Source: Henricia sp. BOLD:AAB3569 (lineage: Eukaryota; Echinodermata; Asteroidea; Spinulosida; Echinasteridae). Taken from it: a stretch of 64,000 nt of DNA. Numbering within the stretch: the stretch's first letter is position 1; the number at the start of each line of letters is the position of its first letter. Positions 25,243-37,133 of this stretch are shown piece after piece. Position numbers and translations under genes: made by a program. The notes beneath the pieces were generated by a model. That model saw only the letters and a list, made by a program, of their open reading frames with translations. It was not told where the DNA came from and searched no databases. The DNA lies in assembly GCA_037783545.1 (NCBI GenBank), contig JBBELK010001519.1, positions 1 to 64,000 on the forward strand, given 5' to 3'.

Positions 25243-28200
25243 CACGCAAACCGTGGCTGTCTGTACACACCTCTTTGGGGTACTCCTGAGTTGTGCGCAT
25301 GCTCAGTCATTCGGACTGTCGTTAACGCACCGCAGTTTGGCTCGGCAATTTGGTCAAAGTGTGGTCCAAACGTCGGCAAATTTGGAGGTCGAAAAATGTT
25401 CCGACGAACTTCAAATTTTGCATGCCCTAAACTCTCTATATTGCGCACTTGTCATAACAAATTGACATACTTTCGCCGGGAAATGGCAGAGAAATTTCAA
25501 AGTTTAGAAAAACTGGGTTGAGGCTTCCTGACTGCTCTCACGCAAACCGTGGCTGTCTGTACACACCTCTTTGGGGTACTCCTGAGTTGTGCGCATGCTC
25601 AGTCATTCGGACTGTCGTTAACGCACCGCAGTTTGGCTCGGCAATTTGGTCAAAGTGTGGTCCAAACGTCGGCAAATTTGGAGGTCGAAAAATGTTCCGA
25701 CGAACTTCAAATTTTGCATGCCCTAAACTCTCTATATTGCGCACTTGTCATAAAAAATTGACAGACTTTCGCCGGGAAATGGCAGAGAAATTTCAAAGTT
25801 AGAAAAAACTGGGTTGAGGCTTCCTGACTGCTCTCACGCAAACCGTGGCTGTCTGTACACACCTCTTTGGGGTACTCCTGAGTTGTGCGCATGCTCAGTC
25901 ATTCGGACTGTCGTTAACGCACCGCAGTTTGGCTCGGCAATTTGGTCAAAGTGTGGTCCAAACGTCGGCAAATTTGGAGGTCGAAAAATGTTCCGACGAA
26001 CTTCAAATTTTGCATGCCCTAAAATCTCTATATTGCGCACTTGTCATAAAAAATTGACAGACTTTCGCCGGGAAATGGCAGAGAAATTTCAAAGTTTAGA
26101 AAAAACTGGGTTGAGGCTTCCTGACTGCTCTCACGCAAACCGTGGCTGTCTGTACACACCTCTTTGGGGTACTCCTGAGTTGTGCGCATGCTCAGTCATT
26201 CGGACTGTCGTTAACGCACCGCAGTTTGGCTCGGCAATTTGGTCAAAGTGTGGTCCAAACGTCGGCAAATTTGGAGGTCGAAAAATGTTCCGACGAACTT
26301 CAAATTTTGCATGCCCTAAACTCTCTATATTGCGCACTTGTCATAAAAAATTGACAGACTTTCGCCGGGAAATGGCAGAGAAATTTCAAAGTTTAGAAAA
26401 AACTGGGTTGAGGCTTCCTGACTGCTCTCACGCAAACCGTGGCTGTCTGTACACACCTCTTTGGGGTACTCCTGAGTTGTGCGCATGCTCAGTCATTCGG
26501 ACTGTCGTTAACGCACCGCAGTTTGGCTCGGCAATTTGGTCAAAGCGTGGTCCAAACGTCGGCAAATTTGGAGGTCGAAAAATGTTCCGACGAACTTCAA
26601 ATTTTGCATGCCCTAAACTCTCTATATTGCGCACTTGTCATAAAAAATTGACAGACTTTCGCCGGGAAATGGCAGAGAAATTTCAAAGTTTAGTAAAAAA
26701 CTGGGTTGAGGCTTCCTGACTGCTCTCACGCAAACCGTGGCTGTCTGTACACACCTCTTTGGGGTACTCCTGAGTTGTGCGCATGCTCAGTCATTCGGAC
26801 TGTCGTTAACGCACCGCAGTTTGGCTCGGCAATTTGGTCAAAGTGTGGTCCAAACGTCGGCAAATTTGGAGGTCGAAAATGTTCGACGAACTTCAAATTT
26901 TGCATGCCCTAAACTCTCTATATTGCGCACTTGTCATAAAAAATTGACAGACTTTCGCCGGGAAATGGCAGAGAAATTTCAAAGTTTAGAAAAAACTGGG
27001 TTGAGGCTTCCTGACTGCTCTCACGCAAACCGTGGCTGTCTGTACACACCTCTTTGGGGTACTCCTGAGTTGTGCGCATGCTCAGTCATTCGGACTGTCG
27101 TTAACGCACCGCAGTTTGGCTCGGCAATTTGGTCAAAGTGTGGTCCAAACGTCGGCAAATTTGGAGGTCGAAAAATGTTCCGACGAACTTCAAATTTTGC
27201 ATGCCCTTAACTCTCTATATTGCGCACTTGTCATACAAAATTGACAGACTTTCGCCGGGAAATGGCAGAGAAATTTCAAAGTTTAGAAAAAACTGGGTTG
27301 AGGCTTCCTGACTGCTCTCACGCAAACCGTGGCTGTCTGTACACACCTCTTTGGGGTACTCCTGAGTTGTGCGCATGCTCAGTCATTCGGACTGTCGTTA
27401 ACGCACCGCAGTTTGGCTCGGCAATTTGGTCAAAGTGTGGTCCAAACGTCGGCAAATTTGGAGGTCGAAAAATGTTCCGACGAACTTCAAATTTTGCATG
27501 CCCTAAACTCTCTATATTGCGCACTTGTCATAAAAAATTGACAGACTTTCGCCGGGAAATGGCAGAGAAATTTCAAAGTTTAGAAAAAACTGGGTTGAGG
27601 CTTCCTGACTGCTCTCACGCAAACCGTGGCTGTCTGTACACACCTCTTTGGGGTACTCCTGAGTTGTGCGCATGCTCAGTCATTCGGACTGTCGTTAACG
27701 CACCGCAGTTTGGCTCGGCAATTTGGTCAAAGTGTGGTCCAAACGTCGGCAAAATTGGAGGTCGAAAAATGTTCCGACGAACTTCAAATTTTGCATGCCC
27801 TAAAATCTCTATATTGCGCACTTGTCATAAAAAATTGACAGACTTTCGCCGGGAAATGGCAGAGAAATTTCAAAGTTTAGAAAAAACTGGGTTGAGGCTT
27901 CCTGACTGCTCTCACGCAAACCGTGGCTGTCTGTACACACCTCTTTGGGGTACTCCTGAGTTGTGCGCATGCTCAGTCATTCGGACTGTCGTTAACGCAC
28001 CGCAGTTTGGCTCGGCAATTTGGTCAAAGTGTGGTCCAAACGTCGGCAAATTTGGAGGTCGAAAAATGTTCCGACGAACTTCAAATTTTGCATGCCCTAA
28101 ACTCTCTATATTGCGCACTTGTCATAAAAAATTGACAGACTTTCGCCGGGAAATGGCAGAGAATTTCAAAGTTTAGAAAAAACTGGGTTGAGGCTTCCTG

Positions 28201-29989
28201 ACTGCTCTCACGCAAACCGTGGCTGTCTGTACACACCTCTTTGGGGTACTCCTGAGTTGTGCGCATGCTCAGTCATTCGGACTGTCGTTAACGCACCGCA
28301 GTTTGGCTCGGCAATTTGGTCAAAGCGTGGTCCAAACGTCGGCAAATTTGGAGGTCGAAAAATGTTCCGACGAACTTCAAATTTTGCATGCCCTAAACTC
28401 TCTATATTGCGCACTTGTCATAAACAATTGACAGACTTTCGCCGGGAAATGGCAGAGAAATTTCAAACTTTAGAAAAAACTGGGTTGAGGCTTCCTGACT
28501 GCTCTCACGCAAACCGTGGCTGTCTGTACACACCTCTTTGGGGTACTCCTGAGTTGTGCGCATGCTCAGTCATTCGGACTGTCGTTAACGCACCGCAGTT
28601 TGGCTCGGCAATTTGGTCAAAGTGTGGTCCAAACGTCGGCAAATTTGGAGGTCGAAAAATGTTCCGACGAACTTCAAATTTTGCATGCCCTAAACTCTCT
28701 ATATTGCGCACTTGTCATAAAAAATTGACAGACTTTCGCCGGGAAATGGCAGAGAAATTTCAAAGTTTAGAAAAAACTGGGTTGAGGCTTCCTGACTGCT
28801 CTCACGCAAACCGTGGCTGTCTGTACACACCTCTTTGGGGTACTCCTGAGTTGTGCGCATGCTCAGTCATTCGGACTGTCGTTAACGCACCGCAGTTTGG
28901 CTCGGCAATTTGGTCAAAGTGTGGTCCAAACGTCGGCAAATTTGGAGGTCGAAAAATGTTCCGACGAACTTCAAATTTTGCATGCCCTAAACTCTCTATA
29001 TTGCGCACTTGTCATAACAAATTGACAGACTTTCGCCGGGAAATGGCAGAGAAATTTCAAAGTTTAGAAAAAACTGGGTTGAGGCTTCCTGACTGCTCTC
29101 ACGCAAACCGTGGCTGTCTGTACACACCTCTTTGGGGTACTCCTGAGTTGTGCGCATGCTCAGTCATTCGGACTGTCGTTAACGCACCGCAGTTTGGCTC
29201 GGCAATTTGGTCAAAGTGTGGTCCAAACGTCGGCAAATTTGGAGGTCGAAAAATGTTCCGACGAACTTCAAATTTTGCATGCCCTAAACTCTCTATATTG
29301 CGCACTTGTCATAAAAAAATTGACAGACTTTCGCCTGGAAATGGCAGAGAAATTTCAAAGTTTAGAAAAAACTGGGTTGAGGCTTCCTGACTGCTCTCAC
29401 GCAAACCGTGGCTGTCTGTACACACCTCTTTGGGGTACTCCTGAGTTGTGCGCATGCTCAGTCATTCGGACTGTCGTTAACGCACCGCAGTTTGGCTCGG
29501 CAATTTGGTCAAAGTGTGGTCCAAACGTCGGCAAATTTGGAGGTCGAAAAATGTTCCGACGAACTTCAAATTTTGCATGCCCTAAACTCTCTATATTGCG
29601 CACTTGTCATAAAAAATTGACAGACTTTCGCCGGGAAATGGCAGAGAAATTTCAAAGTTTAGAAAAAACTGGGTTGAGGCTTCCTGACTGCTCTCACGCA
29701 AACCGTGGCTGTCTGTGCACACCTCTTTGGGGTACTCCTGAGTTGTGCGCATGCTCAGTCATTCGGACTGTCGTTAACGCACCGCAGTTTGGCTCGGCAA
29801 TTTGGTCAAAGTGTGGTCCAAACGTCGGCAAATTTGGAGGTCGAAAAATGTTCCGACGAACTTCAAATTTTGCATGCCCTAAACTCTCTATATTGCGCAC
29901 TTGTATAACAAATTGACAGACTTTCGCCGGGAAATGGCAGAGAAATTTCAAAGTTTAGAAAAAACTGGGTTGAGGCTTCCTGACTGCTC

Positions 29990-31322
29990 TCACGCAAACC
30001 GTGGCTGTCTGTACACACCTCTTTGGGGTACTCCTGAGTTGTGCGCATGCTCAGTCATTCGGACTGTCGTTAACGCAACGCAGTTTGGCTCGGCAATTTG
30101 GTCAAAGTGTGGTCCAAACGTCGGCAAATTTGGAGGTCGAAAAATGTTCCGACGAACTTCAAATTTTGCATGCCCTAAACTCTCTATATTGCGCACTTGT
30201 CATAAAAAATTTACAGACTTTCGCCGGGAAATGGCAGAGAAATTTCAAAGTTTAGAAAAAACTGGGTTGAGGCTTCCTGACTGCTCTCACGCAAACCGTG
30301 GCTGTCTGTACACACCTCTTTGGGGTACTCCTGAGTTGTGCGCATGCTCAGTCATTCGGACTGTCGTTAACGCACCGCAGTTTGGCTCGGCAATTTGGTC
30401 AAAGTGTGGTCCAAACGTCGGCAAATTTGGAGGTCGAAAAATGTTCCGACGAACTTCAAATTTTGCATGCCCTAAACTCTATATATTGCGCACTTGTCAT
30501 AAAAAATTGACAGACTTTCGCCTGGAAATGGCAGAGAAATTTCAAAGTTTAGAAAAAACTGGGTTGAGGCTTTCTGACTGCTCTCACGCAAACCGTGGCT
30601 GTCTGTACACACCTCTTTGGGGTACTCCTGAGTTGTGCGCATGCTCAATCATTCGGACTGTCGTTAACGCACCCCAGTTTGGCTCGGCAATTTGGTCAAA
30701 GTGTGGTCCAAACGTCGGCAAATTTGGAGGTCGAAAAATGTTCCGACGAACTTCAAAATTTGCATGCCCTAAACTCTCTATATTGCGCACTTGTCATAAA
30801 ACATTGACAGACTTTCGCCGGGAAATGGCAGAGAAATTTCAAAGTTTAGAAAAAACTGGGTTGAGGCTTTCTGACTGCTCTCACGCAAACCGTGGCTGTC
30901 TGTACACACCTCTTTGGGGTACTCCTGAGTTGTGCGCATGCTCAGTCATTCGGACTGTCGTTAACGCACCGCAGTTTGGCTCGGCAATTTGGTCAAAGTG
31001 TGGTCCAAACGTCGGCAAATTTGGAGGTCGAAAAATTTTCCGACGAACTTCAAATTTTGCATGCCCTAAACTCTCTATATTGCGCACTTGTCATAAAAAA
31101 TTGACAGACTTTCGCCGGGAAATGGCAGAGAAATTTCAAAGTTTAGAAAAAACTGGGTTGAGGCTTCCTGACTGCTCTCACGCAAACCGTGGCTGTCTGT
31201 ACACACCTCTTTGGGGTACTCCTGAGTTGTGCGCATGCTCAGTCATTGACAGACTTTCGCCGGGAAATGGCAGAGAAATTTCAAAGTTTAGAAAAAACTG
31301 GGTTGAGGCTTCCTGACTGCTC
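29990..31322. repeat. Inner 4.5-unit repeat, domain II copy 2, first
   Basis: Counterpart of 22257-23587. Unit 30881 has the private change CGAAAAATTTTCCG. Confidence 0.9.
31178..31322. repeat. Half-length monomer 3
   Basis: Same 152-bp internal deletion and junction; 145 bp long. Confidence 0.95.
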
Positions 31323-32655
31323 TCACGCAAACCGAGGCTGTCTGTACACACCTCTTTGGGGTACTCCTGAGTTGTGCGCATGCTCAGTCATTCGGACTGT
31401 CGTTAACGCAACGCAGTTTGGCTCGGCAATTTGGTCAAAGTGTGGTCCAAACGTCGGCAAATTTGGAGGTCGAAAAATGTTCCGACGAACTTCAAATTTT
31501 GCATGCCCTAAACTCTCTATATTGCGCACTTGTCATAAAAAATTTACAGACTTTCGCCGGGAAATGGCAGAGAAATTTCAAAGTTTAGAAAAAACTGGGT
31601 TGAGGCTTCCTGACTGCTCTCACGCAAACCGTGGCTGTCTGTACACACCTCTTTGGGGTACTCCTGAGATGTGCGCATGCTCAGTCATTCGGACTGTCGT
31701 TAACGCACCGCAGTTTGGCTCGGCAATTTGGTCAAAGTGTGGTCCAAACGTCGGCAAATTTGGAGGTCGAAAAATGTTCCGACGAACTTCAAATTTTGCA
31801 TGCCCTAAACTCTATATATTGCGCACTTGTCATAAAAAATTGACAGACTTTCGCCTGGAAATGGCAGAGAAATTTCAAAGTTTAGAAAAAACTGGGTTGA
31901 GGCTTTCTGACTGCTCTCACGCAAACCGTGGCTGTCTGTACACACCTCTTTGGGGTACTCCTGAGTTGTGCGCATGCTCAATCATTCGGACTGTCGTTAA
32001 CGCACCCCAGTTTGGCTCGGCAATTTGGTCAAATTGTGGTCCAAACGTCGGCAAATTTGGAGGTCGAAAAATGTTCCGACGAACTTCAAAATTTGCATGC
32101 CCTAAACTCTCTATATTGCGCACTTGTCATAAAACATTGACAGACTTTCGCCGGGAAATGGCAGAGAAATTTCAAAGTTTAGAAAAAACTGGGTTGAGGC
32201 TTTCTGACTGCTCTCACGCAAACCGTGGCTGTCTGTACACACCTCTTTGGGGTACTCCTGAGTTGTGCGCATGCTCAGTCATTCGGACTGTCGTTAACGC
32301 ACCGCAGTTTGGCTCGGCAATTTGGTCAAAGTGTGGTCCAAACGTCGGCAAATTTGGAGGTCGAAAAATGTTCCGACGAACTTCAAATTTTGCATGCCCT
32401 AAACTCTCTATATTGCGCACTTGTCATAAAAAATTGACAGACTTTCGCCGGGAAATGGCAGAGAAATTTCAAAGTTTAGAAAAAACTGGGTTGAGGCTTC
32501 CTGACTGCTCTCACGCAAACCGTGGCTGTCTGTACACACCTCTTTGGGGTACTCCTGAGTTGTGCGCATGCTCAGTCATTGACAGACTTTCGCCGGGAAA
32601 TGGCAGAGAAATTTCAAAGTTTAGAAAAAACTGGGTTGAGGCTTCCTGACTGCTC
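31323..32655. repeat. Inner 4.5-unit repeat, domain II copy 2, second
   Basis: Counterpart of 23588-24919, including CCGAGGCTG, GAGATGTGC and GTCAAATTGTGG. Confidence 0.9.
32511..32655. repeat. Half-length monomer 4
   Basis: Same 152-bp internal deletion and junction; 145 bp long. The unit after it (32656) begins CCGAGGCTG, as does the unit after half-length monomers 1 to 3. Confidence 0.95.
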
Positions 32656-32930
32656 TCACGCAAACCGAGGCTGTCTGTACACACCTCTTTGGGGTACTCC
32701 TGAGTTGTGCGCATGCTCAGTCATTCGGACTGTCGTTAACGCACCGCAGTTTGGCTCGGCAATTTGGTCAAAGTGTGGTCCAAACGTCGGCAAATTTGGA
32801 GGTCGAAAAATGTTCCGACGAACTTCAAATTTTGCATGCACTAAACTCTCTATATTGCGCACTTGTCATATAAAAATGACAGACTTTCGCCGGGAAATGG
32901 CAGAGAAATTTCAAAGTTTAGAAAAAAACT

Positions 32931-32978
32931 GGGTTGAGGCTTCCTGACTGCTCTGGGTTGAGGCTTCCTGACTGCTCT
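32931..32978. repeat. 24-bp tandem duplication inside a monomer, copy 2
   Basis: Bases 32931-32954 are repeated exactly at 32955-32978. It is the 7.74-kb counterpart of 25195-25242 and a good diagnostic mark of domain II. Confidence 0.95.
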
Positions 32979-34759
32979 CACGCAAACCGTGGCTGTCTGT
33001 ACACACCTCTTTGGGGTACTCCTGAGTTGTGCGCATGCTCAGTCATTCGGACTGTCGTTAACGCACCGCAGTTTGGCTCGGCAATTTGGTCAAAGTGTGG
33101 TCCAAACGTCGGCAAATTTGGAGGTCGAAAAATGTTCCGACGAACTTCAAATTTTGCATGCCCTAAACTCTCTATATTGCGCACTTGTCATAACAAATTG
33201 ACATACTTTCGCCGGGAAATGGCAGAGAAATTTCAAAGTTTAGAAAAAACTGGGTTGAGGCTTCCTGACTGCTCTCACGCAAACCGTGGCTGTCTGTACA
33301 CACCTCTTTGGGGTACTCCTGAGTTGTGCGCATGCTCAGTCATTCGGACTGTCGTTAACGCACCGCAGTTTGGCTCGGCAATTTGGTCAAAGTGTGGTCC
33401 AAACGTCGGCAAATTTGGAGGTCGAAAAATGTTCCGACGAACTTCAAATTTTGCATGCCCTAAACTCTCTATATTGCGCACTTGTCATAAAAAATTGACT
33501 GACTTTCGCCGGGAAATGGCAGAGAAATTTCAAAGTTTAGAAAAAACTGGGTTGAGGCTTCCTGACTGCTCTCACGCAAACCGTGGCTGTCTGTACACAC
33601 CTCTTTGGGGTACTCCTGAGTTGTGCGCATGCTCAGTCATTCGGACTGTCGTTAACGCACCGCAGTTTGGCTCGGCAATTTGGTCAAAGTGTGGTCCAAA
33701 CGACGGCAAATTTGGAGGTCGAAAAATGTTCCGACGAACTTCAAATTGTGCATGCCCTAAACTCTCTATATTGCGCACTTGTCATAACAAATTGACAGAC
33801 TTTCGCCGGGAAATGGCAGAGAAATTTCAAAGTTTAGAAAAAACTGGGTTGAGGCTTCCTGACTGCTCTCACGCAAACCGTGGCTGTCTGTACACACCTC
33901 TTTGGGGTACTCCTGAGTTGTGCGCATGCTCAGTCATTCGGACTGTCGTTAACGCACCGCAGTTTGGCTCGGCAATTTGGTCAAAGTGTGGTCCAAACGT
34001 CGGCAAATTTGGAGGTCGAAAAATGTTCCGACGAACTTCAAATTTTGCATGCCCTAAACTCTCTATATTGCGCACTTGTCATAAAAAAATGACAGACTTT
34101 CGCCGGGAAATGGCAGAGAAATTTCAAAGTTTAGAAAAAACTGGGTTGAGGCTTCCTGACTGCTCTCACGCAAACCGTGGCTGTCTGTACACACCTCTTT
34201 GGGGTACTCCTGAGTTGTGCGCATGCTCAGTCATTCGGACTGTCGTTAACGCACCGCAGTTTGGCTCGGCAATTTGGTCAAAGTGTGGTCCAAACGTCGG
34301 CAAATTTGGAGGTCGAAAAATGTTCCAACGAACTTCAAATTTTGCATGCCCTAAACTCTCTATATTGCGCACTTGTCATAAAAAATTGACAGACTTTCGC
34401 CGGGAAATGGCAGAGAAATTTCAAAGTTTAGAAAAAACTAGGTTGAGGCTTCCTGACTGCTCTCACGCAAACCGTGGCTGTCTGTACACACCTCTTTGGG
34501 GTACTCCTGAGTTGTGCGCATGCTCAGTCATTCGGACTGTCGTTAACGCACCGCAGTTTGGCTCGGCAATTTGGTCAAAGTGTGGTCCAAACGACGGCAA
34601 ATTTGGAGGTCGAAAAATGTTCCGACGAACTTCAAATTTTGCATGCCCTAAACTCTCTATATTGCGCACTTGTCATAACAAATTGACAGACTTTCGCCGG
34701 GAAATGGCAGAGAAATTTCAAAGTTTAGAAAAAACTGGGTTGAGGCTTCCTGACTGCTC

Positions 34760-35947
34760 TCACGCAAACCGTGGCTGTCTGTACACACCTATTTGGGGTA
34801 CTCCTGAGTTGTGCGCATGCTCAGTCATTCGGACTGTCGTTAACGCACCGCAGTTTGGCTCGGCAATTTGGTCAAAGTGTGGTCCAAACGTCGGCAAATT
34901 TGGAGGTCGAAAAATGTTCCGACGGACTTCAAATTTTGCATGCCCTAAACTCTCTATATTGTGCACTTGTCATAAAAAATTGACAGACTTTCGCCGGGAA
35001 ATGGCAGAGAAATTTCAAAGTTTAGAAAAAAATGGGTTGAGGCTTCCTGACTGCTCTCACGCAAACCGAGGCTGTCTGTACACACCTCTTTGGGGTACTC
35101 CTGAGTTGTGCGCATGCTCAGTCATTCGGACTGTCGTTAACGCACCGCAGTTTGGCTCGGCAATTTGGTCAAAGTGTGGTCCAAACGTCGGCAAATTTGG
35201 AGGTCGAAAAATGTTCCGACGAACTTAATTTTGCATGCCCTAAACTCTCTATATTGCGCACTTGTCATAAAAAAATTGACAGACTTTCGCCGGGAAATGG
35301 CAGAGAAATTTCAAAGTTTAGAAAAAACTGGGTTGAGGCTTCCTGACTGCTCTCACGCAAACCGTGGCTGTCTGTACACACCTCTTTGGGGTACTCCTGA
35401 GTTGTGCGCATGCTCAGTCATTCGGACTGTCGTTAACGCACCGCAGTTTGGCTCGGCAATTTGGTAAAAGTGTGGTCCAAACGTCGGCAAATTTGGAGGT
35501 CGAAAAATGTTCCGACGAACTTCAAATTTTGCATGCCCTAAACTCTCTATATTGCGCACTTGTCATAAAAAATTGACAGACTTTCGCCAGGAAATGGCAG
35601 AGAAATTTCAAAGTTTAGAAAACACTGGGTTGAGGCTTCCTGACTGCTCTCACGCAAACCGTGGCTGTCTGTACACACCTCTTTGGGGTACTCCTGAGTT
35701 GTGCGCATGCTCAGTCATTAGGACTGTCGTTAACGCACCGCAGTTTGGCTCGGCAATTTGGTCAAAGTGTGGTCCAAACGTCGGCAAATTTGGAGGTTGT
35801 AAAATGTTCCGACGAACTTCAAATTTTGCATGCCCTAAACTCTCTATATTGCGCACTTGTCATAAAAAAATTAACAGACTTTCGCCGGGAAATGGCAGAG
35901 AAATTTCAAAGTTTAGAAAAAACTGGGTTGAGGCTTCCTGACTGCTC
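34760..35947. repeat. ABCD-type tetramer, copy 1 (1188 bp)
   Basis: Units A (34760, also ACACCTATTTGG and ATTGTGCAC), B (35057, with ACGAACTTAATTTTG, a short internal loss), C (35353) and GGTTGTAAAATG (35650). All but the ACACCTATTTGG change recur in copy 2. Confidence 0.88.
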
Positions 35948-37133
35948 TCACGCAAACCGTGGCTGTCTGTACACACCTCTTTGGGGTACTCCTGAGTTGT
36001 GCGCATGCTCAGTCATTCGGACTGTCGTTAACGCACCGCAGTTTGGCTCGGCAATTTGGTCAAAGTGTGGTCCAAACGTCGGCAAATTTGGAGGTCGAAA
36101 AATGTTCCGACGGACTTCAAATTTTGCATGCCCTAAACTCTCTATATTGTGCACTTGTCATAAAAAATTGACAGACTTTCGCCGGGAAATGGCAGAGAAA
36201 TTTCAAAGTTTAGAAAAAAATGGGTTGAGGCTTCCTGACTGCTCTCACGCAAACCGAGGCTGTCTGTACACACCTCTTTGGGGTACTCCTGAGTTGTGCG
36301 CATGCTCAGTCATTCGGACTGTCGTTAACGCACCGCAGTTTGGCTCGGCAATTTGGTCAAAGTGTGGTCCAAACGTCGGCAAATTTGGAGGTCGAAAAAT
36401 GTTCCGACGAACTTAATTTTGCATGCCCTAAACTCTCTATATTGCGCACTTGTCATAAAAAAATTGACAGACTTTCGCCGGGAAATGGCAGAGAAATTTC
36501 AAAGTTTAGAAAAAACTGGGTTGAGGCTTCCTGACTGCTCTCACGCAAACCGTGGCTGTCTGTACACACCTCTTTGGGGTACTCCTGAGTTGTGCGCATG
36601 CTCAGTCATTCGGACTGTCGTTAACGCACCGCAGTTTGGCTCGGCAATTTGGTAAAAGTGTGGTCCAAACGTCGGCAAATTTGGAGGTCGAAAAATGTTC
36701 CGACGAACTTCAAATTTTGCATGCCCTAAACTCTCTATATTGCGCACTTGTCATAAAAAATTGACAGACTTTCGCCAGGAAATGGCAGAGAAATTTCAAA
36801 GTTTAGAAAAACTGGGTTGAGGCTTCCTGACTGCTCTCACGCAAACCGTGGCTGTCTGTACACACCTCTTTGGGGTACTCCTGAGTTGTGCGCATGCTCA
36901 GTCATTAGGACTGTCGTTAACGCACCGCAGTTTGGCTCGGCAATTTGGTCAAAGTGTGGTCCAAACGTCGGCAAATTTTGAGGTTGTAAAATGTTCCGAC
37001 GAACTTCAAATTTTGCATGCCCTAAACTCTCTATATTGCGCACTTGTCATAAAAAATTGACAGACTTTCGCCGGGAAATGGCAGAGAAATTTCAAAGTTT
37101 AGAAAAAACTGGGTTGAGGCTTCCTGACTGCTC
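35948..37133. repeat. ABCD-type tetramer, copy 2 (1186 bp)
   Basis: Units at 35948, 36245, 36541 and 36837 repeat the A, B, C and GGTTGTAAAATG series, including the ACGAACTTAATTTTG loss and the CCAGGAAATGG change in C. Confidence 0.88.

Larger units (their letters stand above)
17802..25537. repeat. Domain II higher-order repeat, copy 1 (27 units, 7.74 kb)
   Basis: Ordered markers: CTAAAATCTC (18099), AAAGCGTGG with TTTAGTAAAA (18693), GCCCTTAACTC with CATACAAAATTG (19288), R unit (20476), CATAACAAATTG (21070), CGCCTGG (21368), TCTGTGCACACC (21961), the inner 4.5-unit repeats (22257-24919), a 24-bp duplication (25195) and GACATACTTTC (25242). The same series follows directly in copy 2 at an offset of 7731-7737 bp. 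It comprises 25 full units and 2 half-length units. Compared with copy 2 it holds more private single-base indels, for example near 19735, 21077, 21160, 22894 and 23501. Confidence 0.9.
25538..33274. repeat. Domain II higher-order repeat, copy 2 (27 units, 7.74 kb)
   Basis: It lies directly after copy 1 and has the same marker order. Differences include unit 27615, which carries CTAAAATCTC where copy 1 (19882) has AAAGCGTGG, and unit 26726, with two single-base losses (CGAAAATGTTCGACG). No third copy follows: unit 33572 has AAACGACGGC instead of the CTAAAATCTC expected at that place. The block is thus a direct tandem duplication whose breakpoints lie in plain units and cannot be placed to the base. 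Confidence 0.9.

Noticed and set aside
32934-35228. 764-codon open frame as a protein gene with 99-residue repeats
   Set aside because: It is the satellite read in its open frame. Amplified units carry in-frame stops and A-tract frameshifts, variants are mostly residue-changing, and there is no start context, signal peptide, domain or terminator specific to this stretch.
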